Origin: Canna indica
Taxonomy: Eukaryota; Streptophyta; Magnoliopsida; Zingiberales; Cannaceae
DNA length: 64,000 bases
Assembly: GCA_034359265.1 (NCBI GenBank)
Contig: CP136890.1
Location: 31,600,501-31,664,500 of the forward strand
Direction of reading: 5' to 3'
The translations under genes and the position numbers were made by a program. Within the stretch, counting starts at the first letter, position 1. Every line of letters begins with the position of its first letter. Positions 47,480-59,438 of the stretch are shown piece by piece. The notes under the pieces are model-generated. The model ran no database searches and was not told where the DNA came from. It saw only the letters and a program-made list of their open reading frames with translations.

Positions 47480-48295
47480 CTACAAAAGGAGAAGAGACAA
47501 CTTTAGGTACCCAAATCTTCTTGATTCCTTGATTGTTAGTCATCTTAGGAACCCAAGTAAATCTAGCATGGGGGTTCATCCAAAGTGCACAATCTCTAAC
47601 CATATGTCCAAAAATACCGCAGGAAAACAACTTAATTTCATTAAATCTCCTAGTACTATGTGTGTCAGCATGGAAGTGTGCATGAACATGGCCATTTGTG
47701 ATTTTTCTAACATTTGCAACTTTAGACATGACATATTGTAAAGTTTCCATTTTCTCATTTAACATGCATAATTCCTTTTTTACGCTAAGCATGATATTAT
47801 TCAAGTATTCTACTTGATCACTCAAAAACTTGTTCTCATTTTCTAGTTTTTCATTCTCGTTTTCTAAATTTTTCTTAACATCTTCAAAGACATGCTTTTC
47901 TACTTAAGGCTATCTACTTCTTTCCTTAAGGCATTGCATTAAAGTAATAAGTTATCATTCTCTACTTCTAAGGATTTGTTGTCCTTTTTAAGTTCTTTAA
48001 ACTTCTTTCTAATGGCATTAAGTTCATCATGCATTTGATCAAATTCAATTTCTAGTTCTTCTTGCGTAAATGAAAGCTCACCAAAAGTAAATTTTACATC
48101 GTTGTCATTTTCCATGAGGCAAAGATTTGCCTTCTCGCTTTTGGTCTCTTCCTCACTTGATGAGGATTCACTTTCATCCCAAGAAGCCATCATTTCTTTC
48201 TAATTCTTCTTATACTTGTCTTTCTTGTAGGGAGTAGAGGTTGAGGCCATCTTGAGAAGTGGGCAATCCTTCTTTAGGTGCCCGATCTTATTGCA
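47454..48295 (-). pseudogene. Copia B gag C-terminal half
   Basis: Includes the second part of a zinc knuckle right at the insertion edge (NKIGHLKKDC, about 48250-48295) and an acidic, coiled-coil-like stretch (47939-48193, SWDESESSSSEEETKSEKAN). A further gag tail frame (47454-47825) has a second knuckle-like FSCGIFGHMVRDC. The first cysteine pair of the first knuckle lies on the other side of the gypsy LTR insertion (about 54568-54580). Confidence 0.78.
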
Positions 48296-49130
48296 ATTGT
48301 GACCGGCCAGGGTATACGTGCCTATACCCCGCAACCTAACCCATGCACATGCCAACTCATAAAATAGCGGAATAAACAATAACTTTTATTAATAAAAAGA
48401 ACCAAAATAGATTTTTATTTCAAAACATCAAAGTTTTTAATAAATAGCTCAAGTGCGGAAATAAATAAATCAAAGAGCAACAGTTCTTTAATAAATAAAA
48501 GACTGAATAAAAATATGTGTTGGCTTAAGGTTTTCAACATTGGTCTTAATCTCAATTTTGATAATAACAAACATGGAACTAATGATTTCATGAAGAATTT
48601 CTTTAAGGTTCCATATCGGTTAGCGCACGACGTCCTCGATTGGAGAAATTGGAAAATCAGAAGTATGTTGGTCGACGTGCTCGGATTCGTCGGGAAGATA
48701 GAGTCTAGGTTTAGGGTGTCTAGTTTATATTGTAAATCCTCATGATGATGCATAAGAATCCAAAAACCATCCCCGAATCTCAAAACATGAAAACTCGGAA
48801 ACCGTCCTAAAATTCACTAAGCCTAGGGAGCTCCTTGGAGGGCTATATGACCTAGACATTTACTTGACATAAAAAATAGTGGTAATTGTTCCTTGGGTTA
48901 AAACTAGATAACGAGATATTTTTAAGGATTTTTTGGAAGCCTTTAGCCTACCCATATTTGACCCAAAAGATTAGGAAATTTTCATTTTTCGGAAATTTGT
49001 ACTAGAACCCAAAAACTAGATTTTGATTCTTAATGATTTTGATTTTTTAGATATTTTTATTGAATCCAAATGGGGGGTAATCCTTATATAACATCTATGT
49101 TTTAAAGTTAATTAACTTAAAGTTAATAAA

Positions 49131-50390
49131 TTGATTGAAATCTCATGAGTAGATAAAATTTTGATACTTAGGCAATTTCATGAAACCTTGTTTGAATGAA
49201 ATGTGCCATAGGTAGAATTTTATCTTAGAGACTTCATTTTAAGTTGAAACTTGATAAACATATTTGAGTATAGTCATGATTTGCTTCCATGTGATTAAAA
49301 TTGAAAAATCATGAGAAAATTGATAAATTGATAACAACTTCACTTTAGGAGACCTAAAGTTGAGTAGAGTTGACCTAAGTCAACAAATTGACTTAGAAAT
49401 TTTATTTTAGGTCCAAACTTCACAAAAATGTTTAGATTTACTCATGTTAGGTGTCCATATGTTTAAATTTGAAAAACCATGAGTAAAGGTTAAAATTTGA
49501 TACTTAGCAATCTCATGATATCATGCTTGTTTTTTTTAATGAAATCATGCTAAGGAGAAATTTTGACCAAATGATATCATTTTTATTTCAAACTTGATAA
49601 AAATGCTTTAAATGATTATATCTAGACATCTGGAAAGTTTGAATGAAAACTGAGAACTTTTGAAAAATAGCTAATATTTACGAAAATGCCACTATATTTC
49701 AGTTATTTTTAGAAAAATGCAGAAAATTGATTTTTCGATGATTTTTGAAACTGCATGTTCTCTGAAAATTTTATTTTCTTCAATAAAAAGTTCAAAAATT
49801 TTCAGTAAGAATATAATTTGATATGGGTTTTTGAAATTTGATTTCAAAACTTTAATGTATCGTTCTTTCCAAATGTTTATTTTTCCGATACTTTGATTTT
49901 TGGTCCAATCTTCGAATGAGACTTAAAGTAAGATATATTGAATTCACTTTTGGTATCGTTCAAATATTTTAGAGAAAAAAATCATTTCTAAAATGATTTT
50001 TGACTCCGTGACCGATACTTGGAAATATCATTACTTGAGTTTGATACATGATTTCTAGTTTTAGATTATGTTTAGCATTCTATAATATCATGTATTGATT
50101 AGTCTCATTTGTATGTATGTTTTCATCCATTTAGTTGAGATTTTCATGTTTCATTAAAAATAGTTTTAGAGTCTCAACTTTGACTAAATGTTGACTTTTC
50201 TTGCCCTTTTTTATTGATGTCAAAAGGGGAAGAAAAATATAGGTAAAAAAGGAAGAAAATATAGGTTAATCATGCATATAGATAGGGGGAGTTCCATTAT
50301 GTAGATATACATATAGATAGGGGAAGAAATCCCATGATTTATATCCTTTGCACTTTAATGAATATATTTTCTTAAGGATGTTTGTCATCA
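49131..50390 (+). other. Copia C non-coding internal remainder
   Basis: AT-rich sequence with loosely repeated phrases (CATGAGTAGATAAAATTTTGATACTTAG near 49145 recurs in variant form near 49476). No protein domain seen. Probably the untranslated stretch between pol and the 3' LTR. Confidence 0.5.
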
Positions 50391-50406
50391 TCAAAAAGAG
50401 GGACAT
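50389..50406 (+). other. Polypurine tract of copia C
   Basis: CATCAAAAAGAGGGACAT lies immediately before the 3' LTR start TGTTGG. Its position and purine richness fit the plus-strand primer of copia elements. Confidence 0.7.
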
Positions 50407-52155
50407 TGTTGGCTTAAGATTTTCAACCTTGATCTTAATTTCGGTTTTGATGATAATAAATATGAAACTAATAATTTCATGAAGAATTTCTTTCAGGTTC
50501 CATATCGGTTAGCGCACGACGTCCTCGATCGAAAATATTGAAGAAATCGAAAAATCAGAAGGGCGTTGGTAGACGCGCTCGGATTCATCGGGAAGATAGA
50601 GTCTAGGTTTATGGTGTCTAGTTTATGTTGTAAATCCTCATGATAATGCAATAAGAACCCAAAATCCATCTCCGAATCCCAAAACATAAAAACCCGAAAA
50701 CTGTCATGAAATTCACTAAGCCTAGGGAGCTCCTTGGAGGGCTATATGACCTAGACATTTACTTGACATAAAAAATGGCGATAATTGTTCCTTGGGTTAA
50801 AACTAGAAAACGATGTATTTTTAAAGATTTTTTAGAAGCCTTTAGCCTACCCATATTTGGCCCGAAAGATTAGGAAATTTCTGTTTTCCGAAAATTTGTA
50901 CTAGACCCCAAAAACTAGATTTTGATTTTTAAGGATTTTGATTTTTTAGATATTTTTATTGAATCCAAATGGGGGGTAATCCTTATATAACATTTATGTT
51001 TTAAAGTTAATTAACTAAAAGTTAATAAATTTTCTATAAGTAGACTTAGCGAAGACGGAATCAGAAAACGAACAAACCAAGCAAAGAAATTTGCCCTGCC
51101 CAGGTTCGGTCGACCGACCGAAGAAGAAGGCATTTCGGTCGACTGAACGGTGCCAGAATTTGGCAGTATCCAATTCGATCGACTGGTCGATCGACCGAAG
51201 TTTTTCGAAAATTGGCAGTAACCAATTCGATCGACCCATCGGTCGATCGAACCGCGCCCAGAAGTAGCTGAATGCCACGGTCGCTTGGGCGGTCGTTCCG
51301 TTGGTCGACTGACGATCGATCAGCCTGCGACCGGACGGCGGAAATGGCTAGTTTTCCGCCCGTTAACGAGCCGTTTCTTGTGGGGCGTTATAAATACCCA
51401 TCTCAATCTTATTTCTAGCCTACCATTGATGCTTCCAAGCCTCAAAGTGTGATCCTAAGCATCTGTACAAGCTTTCATTGAGCCATCCTTGCAAGAACCC
51501 TAGTTTTAATTTCCACACATTGATTTAGCCTTCAAGCTTCACCAATTCATCATCTCAAGGCTTCAAGAGGACTAGGGAGTTTCTTTTGGAGCTAAGTACT
51601 TATTGTTTGATTTATTGCTCCAATTGTTATTATTTTTTGTTGTTTATTTCATTGTAATTGAACTTGTGTAAACCTAGAGTGCTAGGTTGATTGAGTTGGT
51701 GGTTGCCTTGGAGTTGAGGCTTAAATCCACCAATGTAAACTTAGTTTGCTAGGATTAGTTCTTGTTATCCTTAGGATTGAGGTGGGAGAGTGCTCTCGGT
51801 AGGAAGGCGGGATGCTTCCGGGTGTGGAAGTGCCTTCGGTTTGAGAGCGGAGACTTTCCGGTGTAAAGTCCTCTTTGTAAAGGAAATGATATAATCTAGT
51901 AAAGATAAGTTTGGAAATCCTAAACGGGGTGCTTAGGTAGTGGAGTAGGCATTGGGGCCGAACCACTATAAATCACCATGTTTGCATTACTTCTTCTTGC
52001 GTTTGCTTAATTAGCATATTCACTTTGCTTCCGCTAGTTATTGGATTTGTTAAATTGCCTAAGTAACCAAGTAAATGATTAAAACCGAAATTAGGAGAAT
52101 CGATTAGTAAATACACTATTCACCCCCCCTTCTAGTGTGGCCATTTCATCCAACA
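50407..52155 (+). repeat. 3' LTR of copia C (1749 bp)
   Basis: The first roughly 620 bp match 48518-49130. It contains a TATAAATA box at 51389-51396 preceded by a dense array of GGTCGACC/CGATCG palindromes (51106-51340). The 3' end, including the CCCCCCCTTCTAGTGTGGCC tract, matches the ends of the solo LTR at 40106 and, more loosely, copia B. Confidence 0.85.
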
Positions 52156-52570
52156 ACATGAATGTCCCCACGGGACTACAACTCCAAATACCAAAATACC
52201 AGTGCATGACAACCTACTACAGACTCGACTACGACCCCTAACTAGGACTGCTATGAGATCATGTGGCTCCTCTGCCCTCTAGCTGCGCCAAGTGCTCCAG
52301 CCCACCTCACCGGTCAGGCTCTGCAAAACAAAACAACGACAATGGATGAGTTCAAAGAACTCAGTGAGCGGTTCTACCATCCCTCACAAAACAAACATCA
52401 CAGAAAAGATGCATAAGGTAAAACTCCTGACGCAAGCAAGAAAATGTCACAAGGGAGTGACCTGCTAACAGGCCATCCGACCACCACCTACCCGAAGGCA
52501 GCCAACACCCAAACGGTGAAAAACAACAGGCCTAAGCCTACCATGACCTAAGGCAAACAACACATACTAG

Positions 52571-52886
52571 GATAATCGGGAAGGCCCTCCGAATTTATCA
52601 TAGTATAAATTAACTCGGGAGCAATCAGGAAAGGCCCTCCGAACTTGCTCCACGAGATGCGTAGGGACAACCGGGATTCTCCCATCTGAACTTGCCCCTT
52701 TAAGATATCATAAGAGTAATCGGGTAGGCCCTCCGAGCTTACTCTCAAAAGATATCACAGCAATAATCGGGAAAGGCTCTCCGAACTTATTCCTTAAAAC
52801 CACCTCAGGGATAATCGGGTAGGCCCTCCGAACTTATCCCACGAGGCCAACCAGAAAAATCGGGAAAGGCCCTCCGAACTTGTTCT
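52571..52886. repeat. Array of seven hairpins with conserved loop and covarying stems
   Basis: Each unit has a core close to TCGGGWAGGCCCTCCGA flanked by arms that differ between units but pair: GATAA/TTATC (52571-52599), GGAGCAA/TTGCTCC (52618-52651), GGGACAA/TTGCCCC with one mismatch (52664-52698), GAGTAA/TTACTC (52714-52744), AATAA/TTATT (52762-52791), GGGATAA/TTATCCC (52808-52840), and AGAAAAA/TTGTTCT with one mismatch (52853-52886). Inside the core, TCGG and CCGA can extend the stem. It lies in the gypsy LTR. Confidence 0.85.
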
Positions 52887-54572
52887 ACAGGTTGGGAATT
52901 AGCCATCCAACCTCTCGGGCTTAGCTCACAATTCGGCTCCTCTACGAACCTCTTCGTCATTCATAAATATTTGGCGCACCATGACCTAAGTCATGAATCT
53001 CCTACGTTGTCTTAGGGGTGATCCTATTGGAAGGTGTCTCAACACTCCAAAATCCGACCCCAACTCCTAGACCTGTAATGTCACAAACTCGTGTGATTTT
53101 ATTTCATGCATAAGCTTCTCATGTTAGTTCATAACAAATTATGCTGACTCATTTCCCAATTTTAATTATACAATTAAAATTTAGTTCACCACAATTAGGA
53201 TTTTATTTTAGCTTACTGTTCTGCCCGAAATTGATGTATCTAATCTGAATCTAGTCTCCAGAGTGTATCCTATATTTCCAAATTATGTTGTCTAGTTGAA
53301 ACGATAGGTTACATGATTATGCTTAGATAAATACACATCACAACAAGTAATTTAAAAATAGCACAGATTCATCATTTTAGCATACAATTTCAGGAACATC
53401 AAATTTCAGCATAGCATAAGAAATAAATCTGAAATTTACAGAAATTAAGCACTTAATTATCCTTTAAACAGAATATAAATCTTGAAATAATTTTCTTAAT
53501 TTCCATGCTCAACAACAAGGCCAATAAGCACTAATAACATCATGAACAAGCATTAAGAACAAGAACTCCTCTTTCAAGAACCCTCATAGCATCAATCTCA
53601 AGATTCAATTTTTTCTTAAACATGATTTTTATCTAAAATCACAGATTACATACAAGGCATGCTTGAACATAGAGGAACTCGATTTCATAAATAATATAAA
53701 ATTCGGATCTCAAAAACACCAAAAACTTCCACTTACGTATTTCACCGAACACCTTGAGGGCACCCAAGATTCACCCTTGGCCGAGCACCCCGAGGGTAAA
53801 CCTAGGATTGCTGAGCCACAGAGGCAAGGTCTTGGCCCTCCTCCCATGATTCGGCACAAGAAATCGGCACTCAAAATCTATGATTCGTCAAGAAAACACA
53901 AGAATCAAGAAATAGCCCAAACAACGGCCCTCGAACTAGCTTCAAGAAACTTGGCTCAATTCAAAGAAAAGAGAAGGGGGGGGGGCTCACTCCAAGCCGC
54001 CGGCTTGGAGAGAGAAAGAGAGGAAGAGAGAGGGGCTGGCGGCTTCCAGTCGGCTCCTCTTGGCTTGGCTCCAAAGGAAAGGAAGAGGGAAGGAAGAAGA
54101 GGGAAGACTCGGTGGCTGGCTGGCTTGAGGGCGGCTGGCGGCTTGCGAGAGAGAGAGAGGAAGCGGGCAACTGGCGGCTGCTCCTTTCTCCTCTTGCTTG
54201 TATGGCTCCAAATAAGGAGCCACAAGCCAAGGGGATGGGGTTTTATATTCCCTCCTCAACCCTAACTCAACTAGTCCCTTATCAAACCCGCATCCGTCTC
54301 AAGCCGAATCCGAACCTGCTATCTTAAATTAACTCACTCTAATCTCATGATGAAGTATAGGCAACCACATATGCACATCCACATACGCTAAATAATTATG
54401 CATACACAACATAAACTTTAAATAAATTTAAATACTCAAGCAAAATGTCATATTCATAATCCTACTTACCCGAGCTCGCAGGCTCGCACCGAACCATGAG
54501 TCAACTCGGCTCGACCTCGAACTAGTCTGCTAGGCTGGCAAACACAAACCATAAGAGGATATTACAAATTAT

Positions 54573-55352
54573 AGCAAGTGTAACCTCCCTTGCCTCTCCT
54601 CAGCTCATGAACCTTCTTGACATCATCGTCATTTCTTCAAGGTCATCAAATTCTTCTTCGGATGATGAAGGTTATTCTTCAACCCGGTGTGATGCTTTTA
54701 AATTAATGGTCTTGCTTTTGAGGGCATCTTCCTCCTTGTGTGCTCTTATGTGTCATGAGAGATCCAATGAGCTCGGTAAGCTTCAAGGTACCCATTTGCT
54801 TGGCTTCCACGACCATGATCATCTTTGGCTACCAAGCTTTGGGAAGGGAACGGAGGAGCTTCCTTACCTTCTCCTCTTCTTTTATGTCTTTTCCAATATT
54901 ACATAAACCATTAGTGATATTTTAGAAACGAGCATACATTTTATCAATTGTTTCATGCAATTGCATTCTAAACATTTCATAATCATGCATGAGAAGGTTT
55001 ATCTTAGACTCCTTAACTTGTAAGTGTCTTCATGTGTAGTATCTAGGACATTCCAAAGTTCAAAGGCGGACTTACAAGTTGAAATATGATTGAACTCATT
55101 AATGGATAGGCTACAATACAATGCATTTATGGCCTTGACATTTGCATCAAAGAGTCTAACCTCTTTCGGAGTCCATTCATCCATATTCTTAGTAGGTTGT
55201 TTATACTCTACTTGAATCATTCTCCATACATCCATGCCTAGTGATTGGAGGAAGCTATTCATTCTTATCTTCCAACAGGCATAGTTGTTTCCATCGAAGA
55301 GTGGTGGAGTATGAGTTGAGGACCCTTGAGCTAGTTGAATTTCGCTAGACAT
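54573..55352 (-). pseudogene. Copia B gag N-terminal half
   Basis: From 55352 downward: MSSEIQLAQGSSTHTPPLFD, then NYACWKIRMNSFLQSLGMDV and FELWNVLDTTHEDT, a typical copia gag start of the Sirevirus-like type. Further gag is readable to about 54600 in broken frames (ARFYNITNGL, LRSLP). It continues on the other side of the gypsy LTR at 48295. Confidence 0.82.
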
Positions 55353-55395
55353 TCTAAGTTGTAGGGTAGACGGTTAAATCTAAACCTACGACCTT

Positions 55396-55408
55396 GCTCT
55401 GATTCCAA
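55396..55408 (-). other. Primer-binding site of copia B
   Basis: The minus strand reads TTGGAATCAGAGC, one base different from the common TTGGTATCAGAGC site for initiator tRNA-Met, just inside the 5' LTR (55410). Confidence 0.78.
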
Positions 55409-55409
55409 A

Positions 55410-56603
55410 TGTGTTCAAATATCCACACTAGAAGGGGGGGGGGGGTTGAATAGTGTGTAGCTAAAACTAGGTTCAACTACAATCTTTTCGATTTAAGCTC
55501 ATATACAACCAAATCAATATTCCTTTTAAATTGGATGCTTAGACAAGTAAATATGGCAAATGAAAGCGGGTAAGAAAGCAATGCAAACATAATTGATTAT
55601 AGTGGTTTGGCCAAACCGCCTACTCCACTACCTTAGCTCCACACCAAGGATTTCTAACCAAATCTCTTTATAGACCAAGTGTTTCCCTTTGAATACAATG
55701 AGGATTCACTTCTCAACCCTTTGAGAAAGCCTCAACATCTATTCACTTAGGCAAAACACAAATCTACAAAGAACCCTAAGATGTTTACCTAGCACACCTT
55801 ACAAGCTAACAATGAGAAATACACTTAAATAGCGATGGAAAACAAGAACAAAAGGAGCAAGGAAATAAACCAAGCTTGTGTGCTCCTTTCTTAGCCTTCC
55901 AAGCCTCCAACTCCTCAACTCGAATGGTGAAGATTGAAGTCATAGTTGAGTCGCGAAGAACACTCTGAGTAGAAGATGAATCGTCGAAGCTTGGGCGTGG
56001 AATTCAACTTTGGAGGGCTTAAGAGACTCTATTGAAGGTTTAATGAATAGTGAGGAGGATTAGGTAAGGGTTTATGAGGGGTATTTATAACCCCTCACCA
56101 AGACAGGTTACCCAACGGGCGCTTTTTTGCCCGTTGGCACTACCCGATCGGTGGTCGTCCGATGGCCGATCGACCGGATGAGTGATCGGCCACCGATCGG
56201 ATCCCTCTGCCTATTTTTGGGCTTCTCTAGTTGATGGCCGATTGATGGGTCGGTCAACCGATCGTCGATCGTCCATCGGTCAGACCTGCAAATTATCGAT
56301 TTTCATGAATTTGTCGCACGATGTTCGTTTCAGGGTTTTGTCTTCGAGTTTTGACTTGGGATTTATTACAATCAAGTTTGGGTTGATATCATAGAGTCAT
56401 ATTACATTGATTTCTATTTCTAATCATAGGATTCTACACGATTGTTGTCGGAGCTATTTTTGACGTTTCTTGGCATTTTTCCAAACGAAGTTCGCACGCA
56501 TATCGTACCATCAACCTGAACTCAAAACTCCACAAATGCATTACTTTCATGTTTGTTATCATCAAATAGAGATCAAGGCATAGGGGCAACCATTGGGCCA
56601 ACA
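55410..56603 (-). repeat. 5' LTR of copia B
   Basis: Partner of 42972-44111. It has a minus-strand TATAAATA box (56082-56089) and a CGATCG/GGTCGATC-rich tract upstream of it (56145-56290). A 12-base G run lies at 55434-55445. Confidence 0.88.
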
Positions 56604-58088
56604 ATCTCGCACAAAACAAACGCAGCCAAAGACCTTTGGAGCCACAATAAACTCAGCGGCTCCAATGAGACACTCCAAGGGCGACTGGTAATCCAAGGTG
56701 TGAAGTGGCATTCGATTAATCAGATGACAAGTTGTTCAAATCTCTTCTCCCCATAAATACTTTGGCACATTCATTGAAAACAACAATGATCGAGTGACCT
56801 CTAGTAGATGACAATTTTTCCTTTGAGCTGGTGTATTAACACATGTTGTTTGATGAAGAATGTCATGCTCCACCAAGGAGGCTCGAAATTCCTTGTGGGT
56901 GTATTCAGTACCGTTGTCTGAGCAAAGAATCTTAATTTCAACATTAAACTGTGTACTAATCATCTTATGAAACTCTTTGAACCATCGGAATACTTCATTT
57001 TTTTGTTTAAGAGGATATACCCACATTGTACGACTAAAATAGTCAATAATAGTAATGAACCATCGGTGTCCAGAAATGGTAGTAGTACGACAAGGCCCCC
57101 AAACATCTCTATGAACTATCAGAAAAGGCTTAGTACTTTTATTACCAGACTAAGGATAAACATTGCGGGTATATTTTGCAAAATCACATGCATCACAATT
57201 CAGTTGATCTTTGGTACACATGCAATAAAGAGAAGGAAACAATTTTGCTAGGACAGAAAAAGACAAATGACCAAGTCTTCGATGTTGCAATTGTACTTCA
57301 TCTATTGCTTTATTTGAGAAGGAAGCTACCAATATTGTGCTACTATTTGGAGTCACCGTGTTCTCAAGGTGATAAAGACCATCATGCATTCTACCAGCTC
57401 CAATCATCTTCCCTATCGACAGCTCCTGAAAAAGATAATGAGTCGGAAAGAAAGTCACTTTACAGTTGAGAGACTTAGTTATAGAACTAATAGAGAGAAG
57501 ATTCATGGGAAAGCAAGGAACATGTAGCACGGATGAGAGACAAAGAGAAGGTGAAATGCTAATTGCACCTTTACCAGAGATAGACGTAAAGGAACCATCG
57601 GCAATGCAAACCTTATATTTACCAAAGTACGGAAAATAAGACACAAAGGAGTTTGATGACCTAGTCATGTGATTAGAGGCTCCCGAGTCTATGACCCAAG
57701 AAGAGTTAGGAATATGCTTACTGAGTAATGTATTTAGAGAACAACAAGGGATACCTGACTGAGCAAAATTAGAACGATACATGGAAGATTGACCAGAGGA
57801 TCTTGTAGTGGGTGAAGAATCTCCAATGGAAGAAGACTCAAGCTTTGCCATAATTTGCTTGATAGTTTGAAGTACCTCTACAAATGCATCATTGGAGGAG
57901 GCAGGGGTGATAGATTGGACATCTGAATTATGATCATAGTAGTGAGCCTGCCCTGCTGGAAACCCTCGACCACCATCTCTGTCGCCTCCACGCCGGTTAC
58001 CACATCCTCCACCTTGAGTAGGTCTGCCATGAAGCTGCCAACAACTATCCTTGATGTGATCGGTCTTGTGATAGTAATCACACTGCAA
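56604..58088 (-). pseudogene. Copia A protease and integrase N-terminal half
   Basis: The 57150-58088 frame (312 residues) begins in the gag zinc-knuckle region (CDYYHKTDHIKDSCWQLHG). It continues with the protease active site (WVIDSGASNHMT, intact DSG) and ends in the pre-integrase region (LQHRRLGHLSFSVLAKLFPS). The integrase core follows at 56736-57026 (KILCSDNGTEYTHKEFR), with the usual PQQNG/ERKN segment degraded. The frame runs to the copia B insertion at 56603. Confidence 0.83.
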
Positions 58089-58109
58089 TTGTTCTTTATC
58101 ATTTTTGGG

Positions 58110-58896
58110 TCATGGTTGGACTATAAGTGCAGATCGAGAAGTATCACTGGTATCAACAATACACTCATCTTCGAGTTTCTTTACTTTGTGCAATAGAAAA
58201 CGCCTGCTGTAGAGATGGTAGTGTATCTCCAAGTCCGTGAATCTGCACCCGTATGGAGTCAAACTCTGGACTAAGTCCAGCGAGGAAGTCAAATAAACGT
58301 TCCTCCTCAACATATTTCTTGTGAATAGCAGCATCCTCTGCATGAACAACTTTAAACAGATGATAGAAGTCTAGCTCAACCCACAATCGCCGAAATTCTG
58401 CAACATAAGCTATCACAGACATGTCACCCTGACGAACACGAAGTATCTGGCATTGGATTTCATATGCTTGGGCAGAATTTTCTTTCTATGAGAATGTCTG
58501 AGCAGCTGCATCCCAAATTTTGCTAGTTGTCTCAAAGAAGAAAAAACCTTGACTGACTGCATGTGCCATTGAGTGAAGTAGCCAGCACATGACTAAAGAA
58601 TTCTCAGAAATCCATAACATTTGAGTTGGATCTCTATCTATCGGTTTTACTTTATCCTCGATCAGATACCACTCCAAACCGCGAGCTCGAACAAATAACC
58701 GTACACTCAGAGACCACATAAGATAGGGGGTTAGTCCATCTAGTCGCACATGACTAATTTGCAGAGATGGATTCTCCATTGAGATCCCCAACTTCACATT
58801 TGAAGATTGGATCACCTCCTTGGAAGCAAGCTCACCTTCTCTCACACCTCTGGTCATCATTTTTATTTTAACAAGAAAAAACTTTACATCAAGCAC
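58110..58896 (-). pseudogene. Copia A gag
   Basis: The 58486-58896 frame has the gag start with SLQISHVRLDGLTPYLMWSL, WISENSLVMCWLLHSMAHAV and TTSKIWDAAAQTFS, typical of copia gag. The 58165-58422 frame continues (VIAYVAEFRRLWVELDFYH, FLAGLSPEFDSIRVQIHG). Frameshifts separate them from each other and from the protease frame. Confidence 0.82.
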
Positions 58897-58899
58897 GTA

Positions 58900-59426
58900 G
58901 AATCACTTATCTTGATGGATCTAGATGCACATAGGACAATGTATAAAATCGGACAGCACGCTGCAGATGATGCAGACGGAGCGTAGGTAAGTCCTGTGGT
59001 CGGGTGTCGAAATTAGCAATATGTACGTCAACTGCGGCTCCGTTGGCAACGCTCACCGGAGTACAGCTCGAGATGTGGCTGTGGATGAGCATCAGAAGCC
59101 ACCCTACGGTTGGGGCGCGGTTGCCGCCGGTGGCAGGCGCGGGCGACACTAGTAGCGTCTGTGGTAGGCGCGGGCGACGCTTGCAGCGCCGGTAGTAGGC
59201 GCGGGCGAGTCTGGCAACGCCAACAGAAGGCGCAGGCGGCGTTGGTGGCGTCGGTAGTAGGGACGCATGTGGCGTCCAATGGTAGGGACGTTGCCCCCTA
59301 TAGCGGCTGGAACACTGGCGACCTGCCTGTTGATGTGTAGGCGGCCCGCGAGTGGAACGCGGGTGGCTCCGCCCGCGATTGGCGACAGACGCAAGTGCAA
59401 GAGTCGAGCAGGCGACAGCGTCAGGC
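58900..59426. other. Copia A leader, GC-rich
   Basis: Sequence between primer site and gag; GC-rich with GGCGCGGGCGACGCT-type repeats (near 59135-59240). Overlapping open frames on both strands come from composition and repetition. Confidence 0.5.
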
Positions 59427-59438
59427 GCTCTGATACCA
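59427..59438 (-). other. Primer-binding site of copia A
   Basis: The minus strand reads TGGTATCAGAGC, matching the initiator tRNA-Met 3' complement, next to the 5' LTR of copia A. Confidence 0.85.

Larger units (their letters stand above)
48518..52155 (+). mobile_element. Copia C, plus strand, internally deleted (innermost layer)
   Basis: It starts TGTTGGCTTAAGG and ends CATCCAACA, with flanks ATATG (48513-48517) and ACATG (52156-52160), a 4-of-5 duplication inside the gypsy LTR. It consists of a 5' LTR start (48518-about 49130), about 1.26 kb of AT-rich non-coding internal sequence, a polypurine tract and a full 3' LTR. Gag and pol are entirely absent. It belongs with the solo LTR at 38867 and is related to copia B by LTR end sequences. 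Confidence 0.82.
48301..54567 (-). mobile_element. Gypsy solo LTR in copia B gag (fourth layer)
   Basis: Pieces 48301-48517 and 52156-54567 together form one LTR, beginning TGACCGGCCAGGG and ending GATATTACA. The flanks AATTG (48296-48300) and AATTA (54568-54572) match at 4 of 5. It has the GTGAGTTC...ACTCAGTGAGCGG module (near 52346-52370) shared with the other minus-oriented gypsy LTRs here. No internal gypsy sequence remains. It interrupts a gag zinc knuckle that is otherwise in register. The Arg/Glu-rich open frame at 53663-54265 is LTR sequence with no recognised domain. Confidence 0.82.
42972..56603 (-). mobile_element. Ty1/copia retrotransposon B, Sirevirus-like (third layer)
   Basis: LTRs of 1140 and 1194 bp (42972-44111 and 55410-56603) with TGTTGGCC...AACA ends on the minus strand. 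There is a primer site at 55396-55408 and a polypurine tract (complement ATCTCCCCCTTTTT) at 44112-44125. The flanks ATTTA (42967-42971) and ATCTC (56604-56608) are a diverged 5-bp duplication in the copia A integrase. Coding order gag, protease, integrase, RT, RNase H confirms copia. The protease motif DSGCSKHMTGD and the gag start PPLFDGNNYACWKIRM fit Sirevirus-like elements. Gag is split by a gypsy solo LTR. Confidence 0.88.

Noticed and set aside
52571..52886. Regularly spaced repeats resembling a CRISPR array
   Set aside because: Plant nuclear context, irregular spacing, arms that are part of hairpins rather than unique spacers, and no cas genes.
53663..54265. 200-residue open frame rich in Arg, Glu, Gly
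   Set aside because: It lies inside the gypsy LTR, is low complexity, overlaps three open frames on the other strand, and has no recognisable domain.
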